In this document: positions 43,815 to 52,819 of the stretch, in pieces
Layout: the number at the start of each line of letters is the position of its first letter
Position numbering within the stretch: the first letter of the stretch is position 1
Assembly (NCBI RefSeq): GCF_009746625.1
Contig: NZ_VWXL01000003.1
Span: 41,286 to 105,285 of the forward strand
Reading direction: 5' to 3'
DNA from: Caproicibacter fermentans
GTDB taxonomy: Bacteria > Bacillota > Clostridia > Oscillospirales > Acutalibacteraceae
Length of the DNA: 64,000 nucleotides
Notes under the pieces: model-generated
The model's input: only the letters and a program-made list of their open reading frames with translations
Database searches by the model: none
Told to the model about the DNA's origin: nothing
Program-made: the position numbers and the translations under genes

Positions 43815-45257
43815 ATGGCCGTTTCAGGTACTACAAAAGCACTTAAAGATATTATGCGCATCGACGCAGGAATTAATGGCGATGCGCAGTATATTGAGCA
43901 GATCACATGGATGTTGTTTCTCAAGGCTTTTGATTTTAAAGAACAGGAATGGGAGACAACCGAGGATGATTATTATCCTGTCATCCCTTCCAAATATCGC
44001 TGGAGCAACTGGGCGGACGACGCGGAGGGCATAACCGGCGACGCATTACTTATTCACATTGATGCTATGTTCACGGATTTGCGTGAACTGGATACGAGTA
44101 ACGATCCAAAGCATCGCAAGTGGCTGATCCGCAGTATTGTAGAAGGCGTCAACAATTTCATGAAATCCGGTACGCTGCTTCGGCAGGTCGTGAATAAGAT
44201 CAATGAAGAGATCGACTTTTATTCCATGCCATCTGGTCATCTGTTCAATGGCCTGTATGAAACAATGCTGAAAGACCTGCAGAGCGCAGGCAAGGCGGGG
44301 GAGTTTTATACTCCCCGCCCGGTGACACACTTTGTTGTCGATATGGTGGCCCCAAAACTGGGGGAAACCGTGCTGGATCCAGCCTGTGGAACAGGCGGCT
44401 TCCTGACTAGTGTGATCGACAATTTCACGGTCAATACCACCGAGGAATACCGGATGCTGCAGCAGACGATTCGCGGAATTGAAAAAAAGCCGTTCCCTTA
44501 CCTGTTATGCGTAACCAATCTAATTGCTCACGGAATCGATGTGCCGGATATCCGTCATGACAACACCCTGCGTACACCGACCACGGACTATACTGCAAAG
44601 GACAAAGTTGATGTCATCGTCACGAATCCGCCTTTCGGCGGCGCGGAGGAAAAGGCAATTTCTCAGTCTGTTCCCGCCGAGTTGCGTGATACGGAGACCG
44701 CCGATCTTTTTTTGGTACATATGATGGTATTGTTGAAGGATGGTGGGCGCTGCGGCATGGTTTTGCCGGATGGTTTTCTGTTTGGCACCGGCGTGAAGTC
44801 TGCCATAAAAAAGAAACTGTTGGAAGAATGTAATCTTCACACTATTGTTCGTCTGCCGAAGGACGTATTCGCTCCTTATACCAATATCAACACAAACCTG
44901 CTGTTTTTCCAGAAGGGCACACCTACCAAGGGCGTTTGGTATTATCGTTTGGAAATGCCTCAGGGCTATAAGCACTTTTCCAAAACCCGGCCCATGCTGC
45001 CAGAGCACTTTCAATCTGTGCGGGACTGGTGGAAACACAAAGAGGAAAGTGACGTTTCCCAATTTGTCCCTGTGGAAGACATTATCGCCACCGATTACAA
45101 TCTGGACTTCTGTGGATTTCCGCACGACACCGAGGAGATTCTCCCGCCTGAAGAATTTATTTCTCATTATCTGAATGAAAAGGCTGTGCTTTCCGCCCAC
45201 ATGGAAGATGTGCTGGCGCGAATTTCCGTCGCCTTGGAGCAGGAGAAGATTGAATGA
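43815..45257 (+). CDS. hsdM: type I restriction-modification M subunit, 480 aa
   Basis: ATG 43815 is 8 bases past GGAGG (43802-43806). N-terminal helical HsdM domain, then N6-adenine methylase with SAM motif DPACGTGGF (188-196) and catalytic NPPF (271-274). It methylates the site chosen by HsdS and protects self DNA. It follows hsdR by 18 bases and overlaps hsdS by 4 (ATGA). Confidence 0.95.
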   Translation: MAVSGTTKALKDIMRIDAGINGDAQYIEQITWMLFLKAFDFKEQEWETTEDDYYPVIPSKYRWSNWADDAEGITGDALLIHIDAMFTDLRELDTSNDPKHRKWLIRSIVEGVNNFMKSGTLLRQVVNKINEEIDFYSMPSGHLFNGLYETMLKDLQSAGKAGEFYTPRPVTHFVVDMVAPKLGETVLDPACGTGGFLTSVIDNFTVNTTEEYRMLQQTIRGIEKKPFPYLLCVTNLIAHGIDVPDIRHDNTLRTPTTDYTAKDKVDVIVTNPPFGGAEEKAISQSVPAELRDTETADLFLVHMMVLLKDGGRCGMVLPDGFLFGTGVKSAIKKKLLEECNLHTIVRLPKDVFAPYTNINTNLLFFQKGTPTKGVWYYRLEMPQGYKHFSKTRPMLPEHFQSVRDWWKHKEESDVSQFVPVEDIIATDYNLDFCGFPHDTEEILPPEEFISHYLNEKAVLSAHMEDVLARISVALEQEKIE

Positions 45258-46849
45258 AAGCCTCTGAATTGAGAAAGTCCATCCTACAGGTGGCGGTGCA
45301 GGGCAAGTTAGTGCCACAGGATAAAAACGATGAACCTGCATCCGAACTGTTGAAACGGATACAGGCTGAAAAAGACGAACACATTAAGGCAGGTAAGCTG
45401 AAAAGAGGAAGGCCCCTGCCTCCCATTACTGGGGATGAAATTCCTTATGATTTGCCGGAAGGATGGGTCTGGTGCAGACTGAACAATTTCTGTGATGTAC
45501 GCGATGGCACACATGACACACCAAAATATGTTTCGGACGGTTTCCCGTTGATAACAAGCAAAAATTTAAGTGATGGGCAAATCAGCTTCGAGAATGTGAA
45601 ACTAATTTCAAACGAAGATTTTGAAGCGATATCACAACGTTCAAAAGTTGATATTGGCGATATCTTATTTGCGATGATAGGGAGCATTGGGAATCCAGCA
45701 GTAGTTGAAAGTAGCAAACCGTTTGCAATCAAAAATGTTGCCCTTTTTAAACCATATAGACAGGATTCATTTATTACGAAATACTTTTTTTATTTTTTGG
45801 AGTTAGAGCAGGAACAAATGAAACGGATATCTTCCGGAGGGGTTCAGTCTTTCGTTTCATTGAATTTTTTGAGGAATTACCTTATTCCTGTTCCTCCCCT
45901 TGCCGAGCAGCAGCGTATCGCATCCAAGGTGGACGAGCTGATGGCATTGTGTGATGAACTGGAGGCCGCTGAAAATGAGCAGGACGCGTTGGAAAAGCAT
46001 TTGGCAGAAGATTTGCCAGAAAGCATTTTACAATCAGCAGTACAAGGTAAGCTGGTGCCGCAGGATAAAAATGACGAGCCTGCATCCGAACTGCTAAAAC
46101 GGATACAGGCTGAAAAGACCGCGCTCATCAAGGCAGGAAAGCTGAAAAAAGAAAAACCACTGCCACCTATTACCGAAGACGAAATTCCTTATAATTTACC
46201 GGACGGGTGGGTTTGGTGCAGGTTGGGAGAAGTTAATAATTTTATTATGGGACAATCCCCCGCTGGAAATAGTGTTTCTACCGACAATCAGGGACTCGAA
46301 TTTCATCAAGGAAAGAGTTTTTATGGAGAGAAATATCTTCAAAAGTCTAATCAGTTTACCTCTTCTCCTTCCAAAATTGCACCACCAAATAGCATTTTAT
46401 TAGCAGTTCGCGCGCCCGTCGGCGATGTTAATATCGCCAAACGAGAAATATGTATTGGGCGGGGTTTATGTGCAGTACGGCCCCTCGGAACGATAAACAT
46501 AAATTTCATGTTTTACTGGCTACAAGCACAAAAACAGAATTTTGTACTGAAAGCGACTGGAACTACCTTTGCTGCCATTACAGGAGAGGTGGTTAAAAAT
46601 CAACTTCTTCCTCTCCCACCCCTTGCCGAACAGCAGCGCATTACTGCCAAAGTGGATGAACTGATGACGCTGTGCAATGAGCTGAAACAAGTCGGTGATC
46701 TGCCAATTGATTATAGCAATGTGGTACCTTTTCCTGATGCTGTCAAAACAGCTGCAGAGCGAGTTGCGATGGCAGCACGCGGTAATGTTAATAATCTGTC
46801 TGCTCAGGCAAAGCAGGCAATAGAGGATTTGTTTGCGGAGGATGAATGA
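45254..46849 (+). CDS. hsdS: type I specificity subunit with repeated halves, 531 aa
   Basis: Two variable target-recognition domains each follow a conserved block. The block SILQ..VQGKLVPQDKND to WVWCRL occurs twice (45278-45481 and 46022-46225), and a second block PLAEQQRI..KVDELM closes each half as a coiled coil. The two domains read two half-sites of the recognition sequence; which bases cannot be told. Repeats of this sort allow domain exchange by recombination. The C-terminal tail adds a Lys/Ala-rich helix. It overlaps the next gene. Confidence 0.93.
   Translation: MKASELRKSILQVAVQGKLVPQDKNDEPASELLKRIQAEKDEHIKAGKLKRGRPLPPITGDEIPYDLPEGWVWCRLNNFCDVRDGTHDTPKYVSDGFPLITSKNLSDGQISFENVKLISNEDFEAISQRSKVDIGDILFAMIGSIGNPAVVESSKPFAIKNVALFKPYRQDSFITKYFFYFLELEQEQMKRISSGGVQSFVSLNFLRNYLIPVPPLAEQQRIASKVDELMALCDELEAAENEQDALEKHLAEDLPESILQSAVQGKLVPQDKNDEPASELLKRIQAEKTALIKAGKLKKEKPLPPITEDEIPYNLPDGWVWCRLGEVNNFIMGQSPAGNSVSTDNQGLEFHQGKSFYGEKYLQKSNQFTSSPSKIAPPNSILLAVRAPVGDVNIAKREICIGRGLCAVRPLGTININFMFYWLQAQKQNFVLKATGTTFAAITGEVVKNQLLPLPPLAEQQRITAKVDELMTLCNELKQVGDLPIDYSNVVPFPDAVKTAAERVAMAARGNVNNLSAQAKQAIEDLFAEDE
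45278..45481 (+). repeat. hsdS internal repeat, copy 1
   Basis: 204 bases encoding 68 residues of the conserved block; copy 2 at 46022-46225 has the same length and similar sequence at DNA and protein level. Confidence 0.85.
46022..46225 (+). repeat. hsdS internal repeat, copy 2
   Basis: 204-base partner of 45278-45481; long identical stretches include CCTGCATCCGAACTG and AAACGGATACAGGCTGAAAA. Confidence 0.85.
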
Positions 46850-47628
46850 TGGAGGCAGCCTATGATCCTGCAGCCAAAGCCAAGCAGGTACTAGAAAGCA
46901 TGGGCATTACTAACCTGCCTGCAACGCATCTCGACGAAATAGCACAGATGCAGCATATCCGCGTCGGGAAACAAAATCTGCCGGACGATCCCAAGCTTAG
47001 CGGTCTGCTGCTATTTTGCGGGGAAAAACGTGCCATCCTGATTAATACGCATATTTCAAACTCTGGGCGCATCAACTTTACATTTGCTCATGAACTGGGG
47101 CATCATTTTTTGCAGCATACTCCAACCTACTATTTGGACGGGCAACGGGGCTTTCGCTGTACAGTGGAAGATGTGCAAAACGGCGGTCGTCCGAAAGAAG
47201 CTGAAGCCAATCGTTTCGCTTCCGTGTTCCTCTTGCCAGAAGACCAGTTCCGCCTTGCGATGGTTGGTTCTGCGTTGGATTACACACTGATTGCCACTCT
47301 TGCCCGACAGTTCCGTGTTTCTAAACATGCCTGCTGCAACCGTCTGCTGGAATTCACACGAGAACCCTATATTGTGATTCGCAGCCGGGGCTATGCAATC
47401 ACAGAAATCCGCACCTCTGCCGCTGCCCGTCGTAAGTTGCCCAAGTTGGAATCTATCCCACAAGGAACATTTGCTTACGAGGCGATTACTGAAAATAAGA
47501 ATCAGGATGCCTTTGATGAAATCGACGCAGCCAAATGGCTGTCAGGTTCAAATCTACCTCTTCACCTTTACGAATGGACACGCGGCTCGTGGCCAGATAA
47601 TATATCAATGACAATTTTGAGATGGTGA
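46846..47628 (+). CDS. ImmA/IrrE-family zinc metallopeptidase, 260 aa
   Basis: The start is one of two tandem ATG codons, 46846 or 46849, after GCGGAGG. The zinc motif is HELGH (82-86) in FTFAHELGHHFLQH, and EAEANRFASVFLLPED supplies the third ligand Glu, the ImmA/IrrE pattern. Homologues cleave repressors (ICEBs1 ImmA, Deinococcus IrrE/DdrO). There is no fused helix-turn-helix and no repressor next door. Its place directly after hsdS, with overlapping start, ties it to the restriction operon; I infer a regulatory or damage-triggered role. Confidence 0.9.
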   Translation: MMEAAYDPAAKAKQVLESMGITNLPATHLDEIAQMQHIRVGKQNLPDDPKLSGLLLFCGEKRAILINTHISNSGRINFTFAHELGHHFLQHTPTYYLDGQRGFRCTVEDVQNGGRPKEAEANRFASVFLLPEDQFRLAMVGSALDYTLIATLARQFRVSKHACCNRLLEFTREPYIVIRSRGYAITEIRTSAAARRKLPKLESIPQGTFAYEAITENKNQDAFDEIDAAKWLSGSNLPLHLYEWTRGSWPDNISMTILRW

Positions 47629-47632
47629 TAGA

Positions 47633-48091
47633 ATGATTGTAAATGATTATTCGGCTGAGCTTGTGGTGGCGGGAACATTTGCGGCGCATGGATGGAACGT
47701 ATATTTTCCACATAGAGACAAGGGCTTTGATTTCATTATTACCAAAGATATTGCGGGAACAGGGGAACTTATCCGACCAGTGCAAGTTAAAGGAGAATAT
47801 CCAACTGAAGATAAAACCGATAAACCGGTTTATGGATATGTAGGGAAGTTAACCAAACTGCATCCGGAAATGGTGCTCGCAATGCCCTTTTACAATGGTG
47901 ATCTTGCGTTACCTGAATTTATTGCATATTTACCCATCTCCATGATTAAAAAATGTTCTCGGGGTTACCGTTGTCAACCGGCATCATTTAAAAATGGGGA
48001 ACCCGTGAAAAGGCCTGGCTTTGATAAATTCTTTGATTTTAATAGACTAGCTATTTTGGAAGATGCTAATTGGAAAGACATACTATTATGA
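47633..48091 (+). CDS. PD-(D/E)XK-like protein in defence operon, 152 aa
   Basis: Starts 4 bases after the peptidase gene. The N-terminal half has the nuclease-fold pattern: E9 in a helix, GFDFIITK (D33) and RPVQVKG (Q51-x-K53), that is E..D..QxK. The rest includes FIAYLPISMI and ends with a helical tail. It resembles small DUF4365-like or restriction-type domains, but I am not sure of family. It may be a nuclease or a DNA-binding relic that acts with the RM system. Confidence 0.7.
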   Translation: MIVNDYSAELVVAGTFAAHGWNVYFPHRDKGFDFIITKDIAGTGELIRPVQVKGEYPTEDKTDKPVYGYVGKLTKLHPEMVLAMPFYNGDLALPEFIAYLPISMIKKCSRGYRCQPASFKNGEPVKRPGFDKFFDFNRLAILEDANWKDILL

Positions 48092-48132
48092 ATCGACAGT
48101 TCATGATTGTGCAGAAAGCGAGGAAATAACCC

Positions 48133-49032
48133 ATGGCTACGAGAGGCAAAAGCATAAACCTGTTTCTGATAGACGGCGACCCCAACGGGTGCATTAAGTG
48201 TACCCTTGCCAATTGGACAGGAGTAGCCTATAAAATTCCGCGCACTGAATTGGATCAGTGCAAGGGACGCGATGATCTCTCACAGAGCGGGGTCTATTTT
48301 CTGTTTGGAGTTTCGGATCAGACCGGCGAGGATGTTGTTTACGTCGGTCAGGCTGGCGTGAGAAAAAATGGTGAGGGCATTCTCTACCGCTTGCAGGAAC
48401 ATAGGCGCAACCCTGAAAAAGACTACTGGACAGAGGCAGTTGTTTTTACAACCTCAAATAATTCTTTCGGACCCACTGAGATAAGCTACCTTGAAAACCG
48501 CTTTACGAATATGGCGATTGCGGCAAAACGATATCTGGTGAAGAACGGTAATGATCCGACACTGGGCAACATTACAGAGGAAAAAGAAAGTGAACTGGAA
48601 GAGTTCGTTGACTACGCCAAGATCGTAATGGGCACCCTCGGTCATAAGGTGTTTGAGCCGCTCTCGCAGCTCGTGGTAACAGCCCCGCCAACGGGTGAGG
48701 AAACCCCTCAAGCCGGAGAAAATTTCTTTATCAAGCGAAGCGGCGCCGACGCCAAAGCGAGGCTGACAAACGAAGGACTTGTCATTCTCGCGGGGAGTGT
48801 GATTCGGGAAGAACTACTTTCGAGTTGCCCTGACCATGCTAAATCTGCACGGGAGGACAACAGGAAATATATAGATGAGAACGGAGCCTTGCAAAAGGAC
48901 ATCCTCTTTAAAACACCATCGGGTGCGTCTGACTTTGTCCTTGGCGCGTCAACAAGCGGAAATGTGGAGTGGAAAACTGCCGAAGGTAAAACGCTGAAGG
49001 AATTCGAAGCAAGAGAGACAAGCGAAGGATAA
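48133..49032 (+). CDS. GIY-YIG nuclease with DUF4357 domain, 299 aa
   Basis: Residues 53-55 (GVY) and 69-72 (VYVG) in GVYFLFG...EDVVYVGQAG are the GIY-YIG signature; Arg86 and the later Glu in SYLENRF fit its catalytic set. The C-terminal part (TPSGASDFVLGASTSGNVEW) is DUF4357-like. Such proteins often sit near type I RM genes. It is the last gene of the plus-strand operon, 41 bases after the previous one; 49033-49192 beyond it holds nothing recognised. Confidence 0.87.
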   Translation: MATRGKSINLFLIDGDPNGCIKCTLANWTGVAYKIPRTELDQCKGRDDLSQSGVYFLFGVSDQTGEDVVYVGQAGVRKNGEGILYRLQEHRRNPEKDYWTEAVVFTTSNNSFGPTEISYLENRFTNMAIAAKRYLVKNGNDPTLGNITEEKESELEEFVDYAKIVMGTLGHKVFEPLSQLVVTAPPTGEETPQAGENFFIKRSGADAKARLTNEGLVILAGSVIREELLSSCPDHAKSAREDNRKYIDENGALQKDILFKTPSGASDFVLGASTSGNVEWKTAEGKTLKEFEARETSEG

Positions 49033-49192
49033 CCCCACCAAGAATATCATCGGCTTCTGCTTGACTTTTCCCACCGCCTAGGACGCTTAAACAGTGATTT
49101 ACCGCAACCTCGGTGTTTCTAAAGACATAAAGGTTTTATTTGTCTCAACAATTTTTCAGCGCGTTCATACACGCCAATACGGCAAAAGCGCT

Positions 49193-50662
49193 TTACATTC
49201 TCCACCTCACTTCCCGAATCTTCACCTGCCCAAAAAATTCGCCTTTCGGCTTCACGCTTTCAATAACAATCCGTTCTACAAATTGTTTCAGGAAAGCGCG
49301 GCGTTCGTGGTTCGATAACTTATCCCAGTTCTCTCGAAAATTCCGGGCGATTTCCTGTGGCTTGACCGCCATGGGTTTGGGAGCAGCGCTGAGGCGTTCC
49401 AGCTCGGCACTCAGAACCAGCTTATCCGATGCGACCAGCTTCTTCATTTCGCGGTAATCATCAAAGTCGATTTCGTTATGGACATATCGCTCCAGTGTTT
49501 CGCGTTCCCTTGTTTCAAGGCTTTTCAGCTTGGCTTCCAGTGACAAGATTGCTTCACTTTTGTCATGCTTGATTTTTTTTTCTTCTGCAAGAGAAGGATT
49601 ATCCGCATCATTAAAATCCGCGATTTGGGATATGTATTCCTCGAAAGCCGCCTCCACTTTCTTGTGGCTCATACTGCCGACGGTGCAGGTCCCGAGTGTG
49701 TGATTACAGCATACATATCCGACCGTAATTTGAATTTTTGTCTTTAGTTGTTTGCGGGATTCATAGGTCTTCATCTTGTAGCCGCACTTTGCACATTCCA
49801 AAAATCCGGCAAAATATTTTTCGTCATTGGGCGGCTTTGTGATACCCACCTTTTTATTTTGATCAAGGATGTCCTTCGCAGCATCGAAAAGTTCCTGTGG
49901 GATAATCGCTTCATGCAAACCGTCGTATTCCTGCTTGTGTTTGGAATCGTTTATGTGGTGGCGTACATCGCCCACATAGTTGCAATTAGTGAGGACGCGC
50001 CTGACTTTCACAGACGACCATGTTTTGTCTTTCTTCGTTAATATACCGCGCAAATTAAGCCGCCGCGCAATGTCCGTGAGTGTAAGTCCGTTGTCCACAA
50101 ACATTTCAAAAACCTCCCGCACGACTTCGGCTTCGACGGGATTTACTGTTTGCATTTTTTGACCCTTCACGCGGTCATATCCGAAACTTGCCGACGATGT
50201 GCAGAGTGAATACCCTTCCTTTACTTTGCGTTCGACGCCGACCCGTGTTCGCTCGATAATGTTTTCGCGCTCAAACTCCGCAAAGATCCCGATGATTTTG
50301 ATAAACATCCTGCCGGATGCCGTTTGTGTATCAATGGACTCCATTAAGGAGTTGAATTCGCAATCATTGGCATTGAACAGGTCAACCAGATAAATCAAAT
50401 CCGCCGTGGAGCGTGTAAGGCGGTCGATCTTGAACACCAGCACGTTTTTAACGAGCCCGGCTTTTACGTCCTCAATCATATCTTTGACCGCAGGGCGTCC
50501 GGTAATGTCCTTGCCGGAGATGCCTTCGTCGGCATATATTTTATAGATTGACCAATCTTTGATTCTTACATAATCCTTGAGCTTCTGCTCCTGTGCCCGG
50601 ATGGAGAAACCCTCCTGCGCCTGTTCCTCCGTGGAGACCCGAACATAAATTGCTGTTTCCAT
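49193..50662 (-). CDS. large serine recombinase (integrase), 489 aa
   Basis: ATG 50662 follows AGGAGC. Catalytic Ser10 in YVRVSTEEQ starts a resolvase domain with KIDRLTRS and the RRT-like FERENIIERTRVG; then a recombinase domain, a zinc ribbon (CAKCGYKM with CCNHTLGTC) and a C-terminal coiled coil (about 370-430). It should catalyse attP x attB strand exchange. It lies next to the right junction and is the likely enzyme that inserted the element into asnB. No directionality factor was recognised. Confidence 0.95.
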   Translation of the reverse strand: METAIYVRVSTEEQAQEGFSIRAQEQKLKDYVRIKDWSIYKIYADEGISGKDITGRPAVKDMIEDVKAGLVKNVLVFKIDRLTRSTADLIYLVDLFNANDCEFNSLMESIDTQTASGRMFIKIIGIFAEFERENIIERTRVGVERKVKEGYSLCTSSASFGYDRVKGQKMQTVNPVEAEVVREVFEMFVDNGLTLTDIARRLNLRGILTKKDKTWSSVKVRRVLTNCNYVGDVRHHINDSKHKQEYDGLHEAIIPQELFDAAKDILDQNKKVGITKPPNDEKYFAGFLECAKCGYKMKTYESRKQLKTKIQITVGYVCCNHTLGTCTVGSMSHKKVEAAFEEYISQIADFNDADNPSLAEEKKIKHDKSEAILSLEAKLKSLETRERETLERYVHNEIDFDDYREMKKLVASDKLVLSAELERLSAAPKPMAVKPQEIARNFRENWDKLSNHERRAFLKQFVERIVIESVKPKGEFFGQVKIREVRWRM

Positions 50663-50826
50663 CAGCCACTGCTCCTATCATCTTTATTGATAGGATTTTG
50701 TGGTGGCTCATCTTTTTCACCGTCAAGATCTGCTTCCATGGCTTTGCACTGCGCCTTCAAAAAGAATTTTAACATCCGTTCCTGTAACGTCTTTGGCAAT
50801 ACAATTCTTTTTGAATCGTCGGACAT
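50662..50826 (-). CDS. 54-aa protein coupled to the serine recombinase
   Basis: ATG 50826, preceded by GAGGTG, opens a frame beginning MSDDSKRIVLPKTLQERMLK and ending at TGA that overlaps the recombinase ATG (TGATG). Charged, helical; rich in Asp/Glu/Lys at the end. I do not recognise the family. The overlap implies coupled expression with the integrase; it might be an accessory or directionality factor, but nothing proves this. Confidence 0.75.
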   Translation of the reverse strand: MSDDSKRIVLPKTLQERMLKFFLKAQCKAMEADLDGEKDEPPQNPINKDDRSSG

Positions 50827-51236
50827 ATATTTCACCTCGTAAAATGCTCATTAGTAAAATATATGTGGGAAGCATTTGGAATAAAGATTGTCCGTAGAAA
50901 ATCGGTTCTATAAATCGTTACACAGCTTTAGAGGGGATTTTTTATTCACGCGCCGGGGAGGCTCGCACACATGGCAGACAGCTTTTTCTCAATGCCGTGA
51001 TGCGATTTTAGAAAACCCGTGCGAAACAGCTATGCACATAGATCATTGGTATAAGGAATCGGAGCTTCAGGGTCGCCCGATGTCGAAATGAGTAGAACAC
51101 TGATTTTGGTTTTTGTAGACACTGGTCGATAAAACAAAAAGCAGGGTTGACATGAACCAGTTCGTGTCGAAAAAGTGGCTATTTTCCTGACTTTCTTGTC
51201 CCACTCCTCATTGGTTTATACTATCCCTGCCCTGTC
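50827..51236. other. right end of prophage, no supported gene
   Basis: 410 bases between the integrase unit and the right core. A 67-codon plus-strand frame (50888-51091) starts with TTG and lacks a ribosome site, so it is not called. The attP half and promoter of the integrase unit should lie here. Confidence 0.6.
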
Positions 51237-52655
51237 GTCCAGCAGGGTGGTCATAAACCATTTGATGTTCAGGTATGAAATTTCCCTGCGCCGCGCTTCC
51301 TGCGAGTTCTCGTTTTCCAGCTTTGGAACTTCAGAAATGGATTCCTCGTAACGCTGGTTCACGTAATCCTCCAAATCCAGCGCGTCGTTGATTTCGGGTT
51401 TAAACAGATCCGTCCGTACGGAAAGGTCCGGTGACCAGGGGAAACAATGGCCCTCGAACGCTTCTTTTTTATGAAACCACGGGTAACCGCCGAAAATCTC
51501 ATCGGCACATTCTCCGCTGACCGCAACGACATGATCTTTTTTAATCATCCGGCAGAAGTGAAGGAGGGAGGAGTCAACGTCCGCCATGCCCGGCATGTCT
51601 TTCGCGTCCACCGCGTCATAGAGCTTGTCGGCCTGGCTCAGATTGTCGCATTTGAGGACGGTGTGGTTCGTCCCGCAGTATTCCGCCATTTTTGCCGCCC
51701 AGGGATCATCGGAGTCCGGCTGGAAGGCGGTTGGCTTGAAATATCGGTCGTTGCCTGTGAACTCAAAGGAATAAGTGGAGAGAATTTGGCCTAAATCCCG
51801 ATACTTGCGCGCCGCGACCGACGTGACCACGCTGGAGTCCAGTCCGCCGGACAGGAACGTGCACAACGGAACGTCGGAAACAAGCTGCCGAGTGATCGCG
51901 TCTTCCAGAAGGTAGCGTACATGTTTGACCGTATCCTCGTAGCTGTCCGGATGTTCGTGGCTTTCAATCTGGAAATAAGGTTTGACGGAAAAGCCGTTTC
52001 GGTCTGATATGGCAAAGAACCCCGGCTTGATTTCATAAATATCCTTGAACACGCCAACGCCGGCTGTTCGGGCGGGACCGATTCCAAGAACTTCACAGAG
52101 GCCATTGCGGTCAAGAATCGGGTTGACTCCCGGGTACTGCAGCAGAGCCTTGATCTCGGAACCAAACACCAGCCGGTCACCCGCAAGGGTATAAAACAGG
52201 GGCTTTACGCCAAACCGGTCACGGCACAGAAAACAGCGGTTCCGTCTTTCGTCGTCGACGGCAAAGGCAAATATCCCGTTCAGCTTCTTGGGGCATTCTG
52301 AGCCGTAGTGAATATAGCATTTCAAAAGAATTTCAGTGTCGCTCGTGGTTTCGAACACGTAGCCGATCGACTCAAGCTCACGGCGCAGCTCGTCGCCGTT
52401 ATACAGTTCCCCGTTATAGACAATCGTGTACCGGTATCCGCCCGCGTAAGCGGTCATCGGCTGCTTCCCGCCTTCCAGGTCAATGACCGCAAGCCTCTGA
52501 TGCGCGAAGGCGGCGTGGGTTGAAATAAATACCCCGTTTTCATCGGGTCCGCGGTGCCTGAGCGTATTGCCCATACGCCTGGCCAGCTGACCCAGAAAAG
52601 GGGCCTCTTCGGTAAAATCTTCGTTGTAGTTACAAAAACCTGCAATCCCACACAT
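51216..52655 (-). pseudogene. asnB: 5' part of asparagine synthetase asnB, cut by prophage
   Basis: ATG 52655 follows GGAGGGGG. The start MCGIAGFCNY supplies the Cys2 nucleophile of the glutaminase domain; RHRGPDENG and the ATP-binding SGGLDSS (269-275) are intact. After residue 473, in LLD, native sequence ends at 51237 and the frame reads DRAGIV and stops in element DNA. Normal AsnB continues with RKDRMSMASG, which lies at 14239-14673. The product lacks 144 C-terminal residues of the synthetase domain, so it may keep glutaminase but probably not make asparagine. Confidence 0.92.
51237..51240. other. right attachment-site core (GTCC)
   Basis: GTCC, identical to 14674-14677. Right of it is asnB, left of it element DNA that adds seven foreign codons and a stop (stop at 51216) to the asnB 5' part. 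Confidence 0.8.
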
Positions 52656-52819
52656 ATGGAACCCCCTCCTTCGAAGTTACAGTATCATATTATGTGAAAT
52701 TGTAATTATGGTTCTAGAAAACAGCCCCCGGGGGACGGATCGAAGAGAAGCGGTCGGCCGCGCGTCTCTGCAGAACGCCGCTCGAATTTTCAAAACCTTC
52801 AGCGGCCTTTTCCAGATTC

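Larger units (their letters stand above)
14674..51240. mobile_element. prophage (siphovirus type) integrated in asnB, about 36.6 kb
   Basis: The element runs from the GTCC core at 14674 to the one at 51237. It encodes a large serine recombinase at the right end and, on the minus strand, DNA polymerase, primase-helicase, HNH endonuclease, terminase subunits, an HK97-type head module and a siphovirus tail module. Plus-strand cargo genes interrupt the modules. No holin, endolysin, CI-like repressor or excisionase was recognised. The large terminase, tape measure and one other gene are broken by small changes. Inserted within asnB, its precise excision would rebuild that gene. Confidence 0.92.

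Noticed and set aside
44520..45341. 273-codon minus-strand frame opposite hsdM
   Set aside because: Antisense shadow of an intact HsdM.
50888..51091. 67-codon plus-strand frame at the prophage right end
   Set aside because: TTG start, no ribosome site, no recognised family; overlaps the expected attP/promoter area.
51216..52655. Treating the truncated asnB as a complete 479-aa enzyme
   Set aside because: The last residues (DRAGIV) come from element DNA and the conserved C-terminal segment lies across the prophage.
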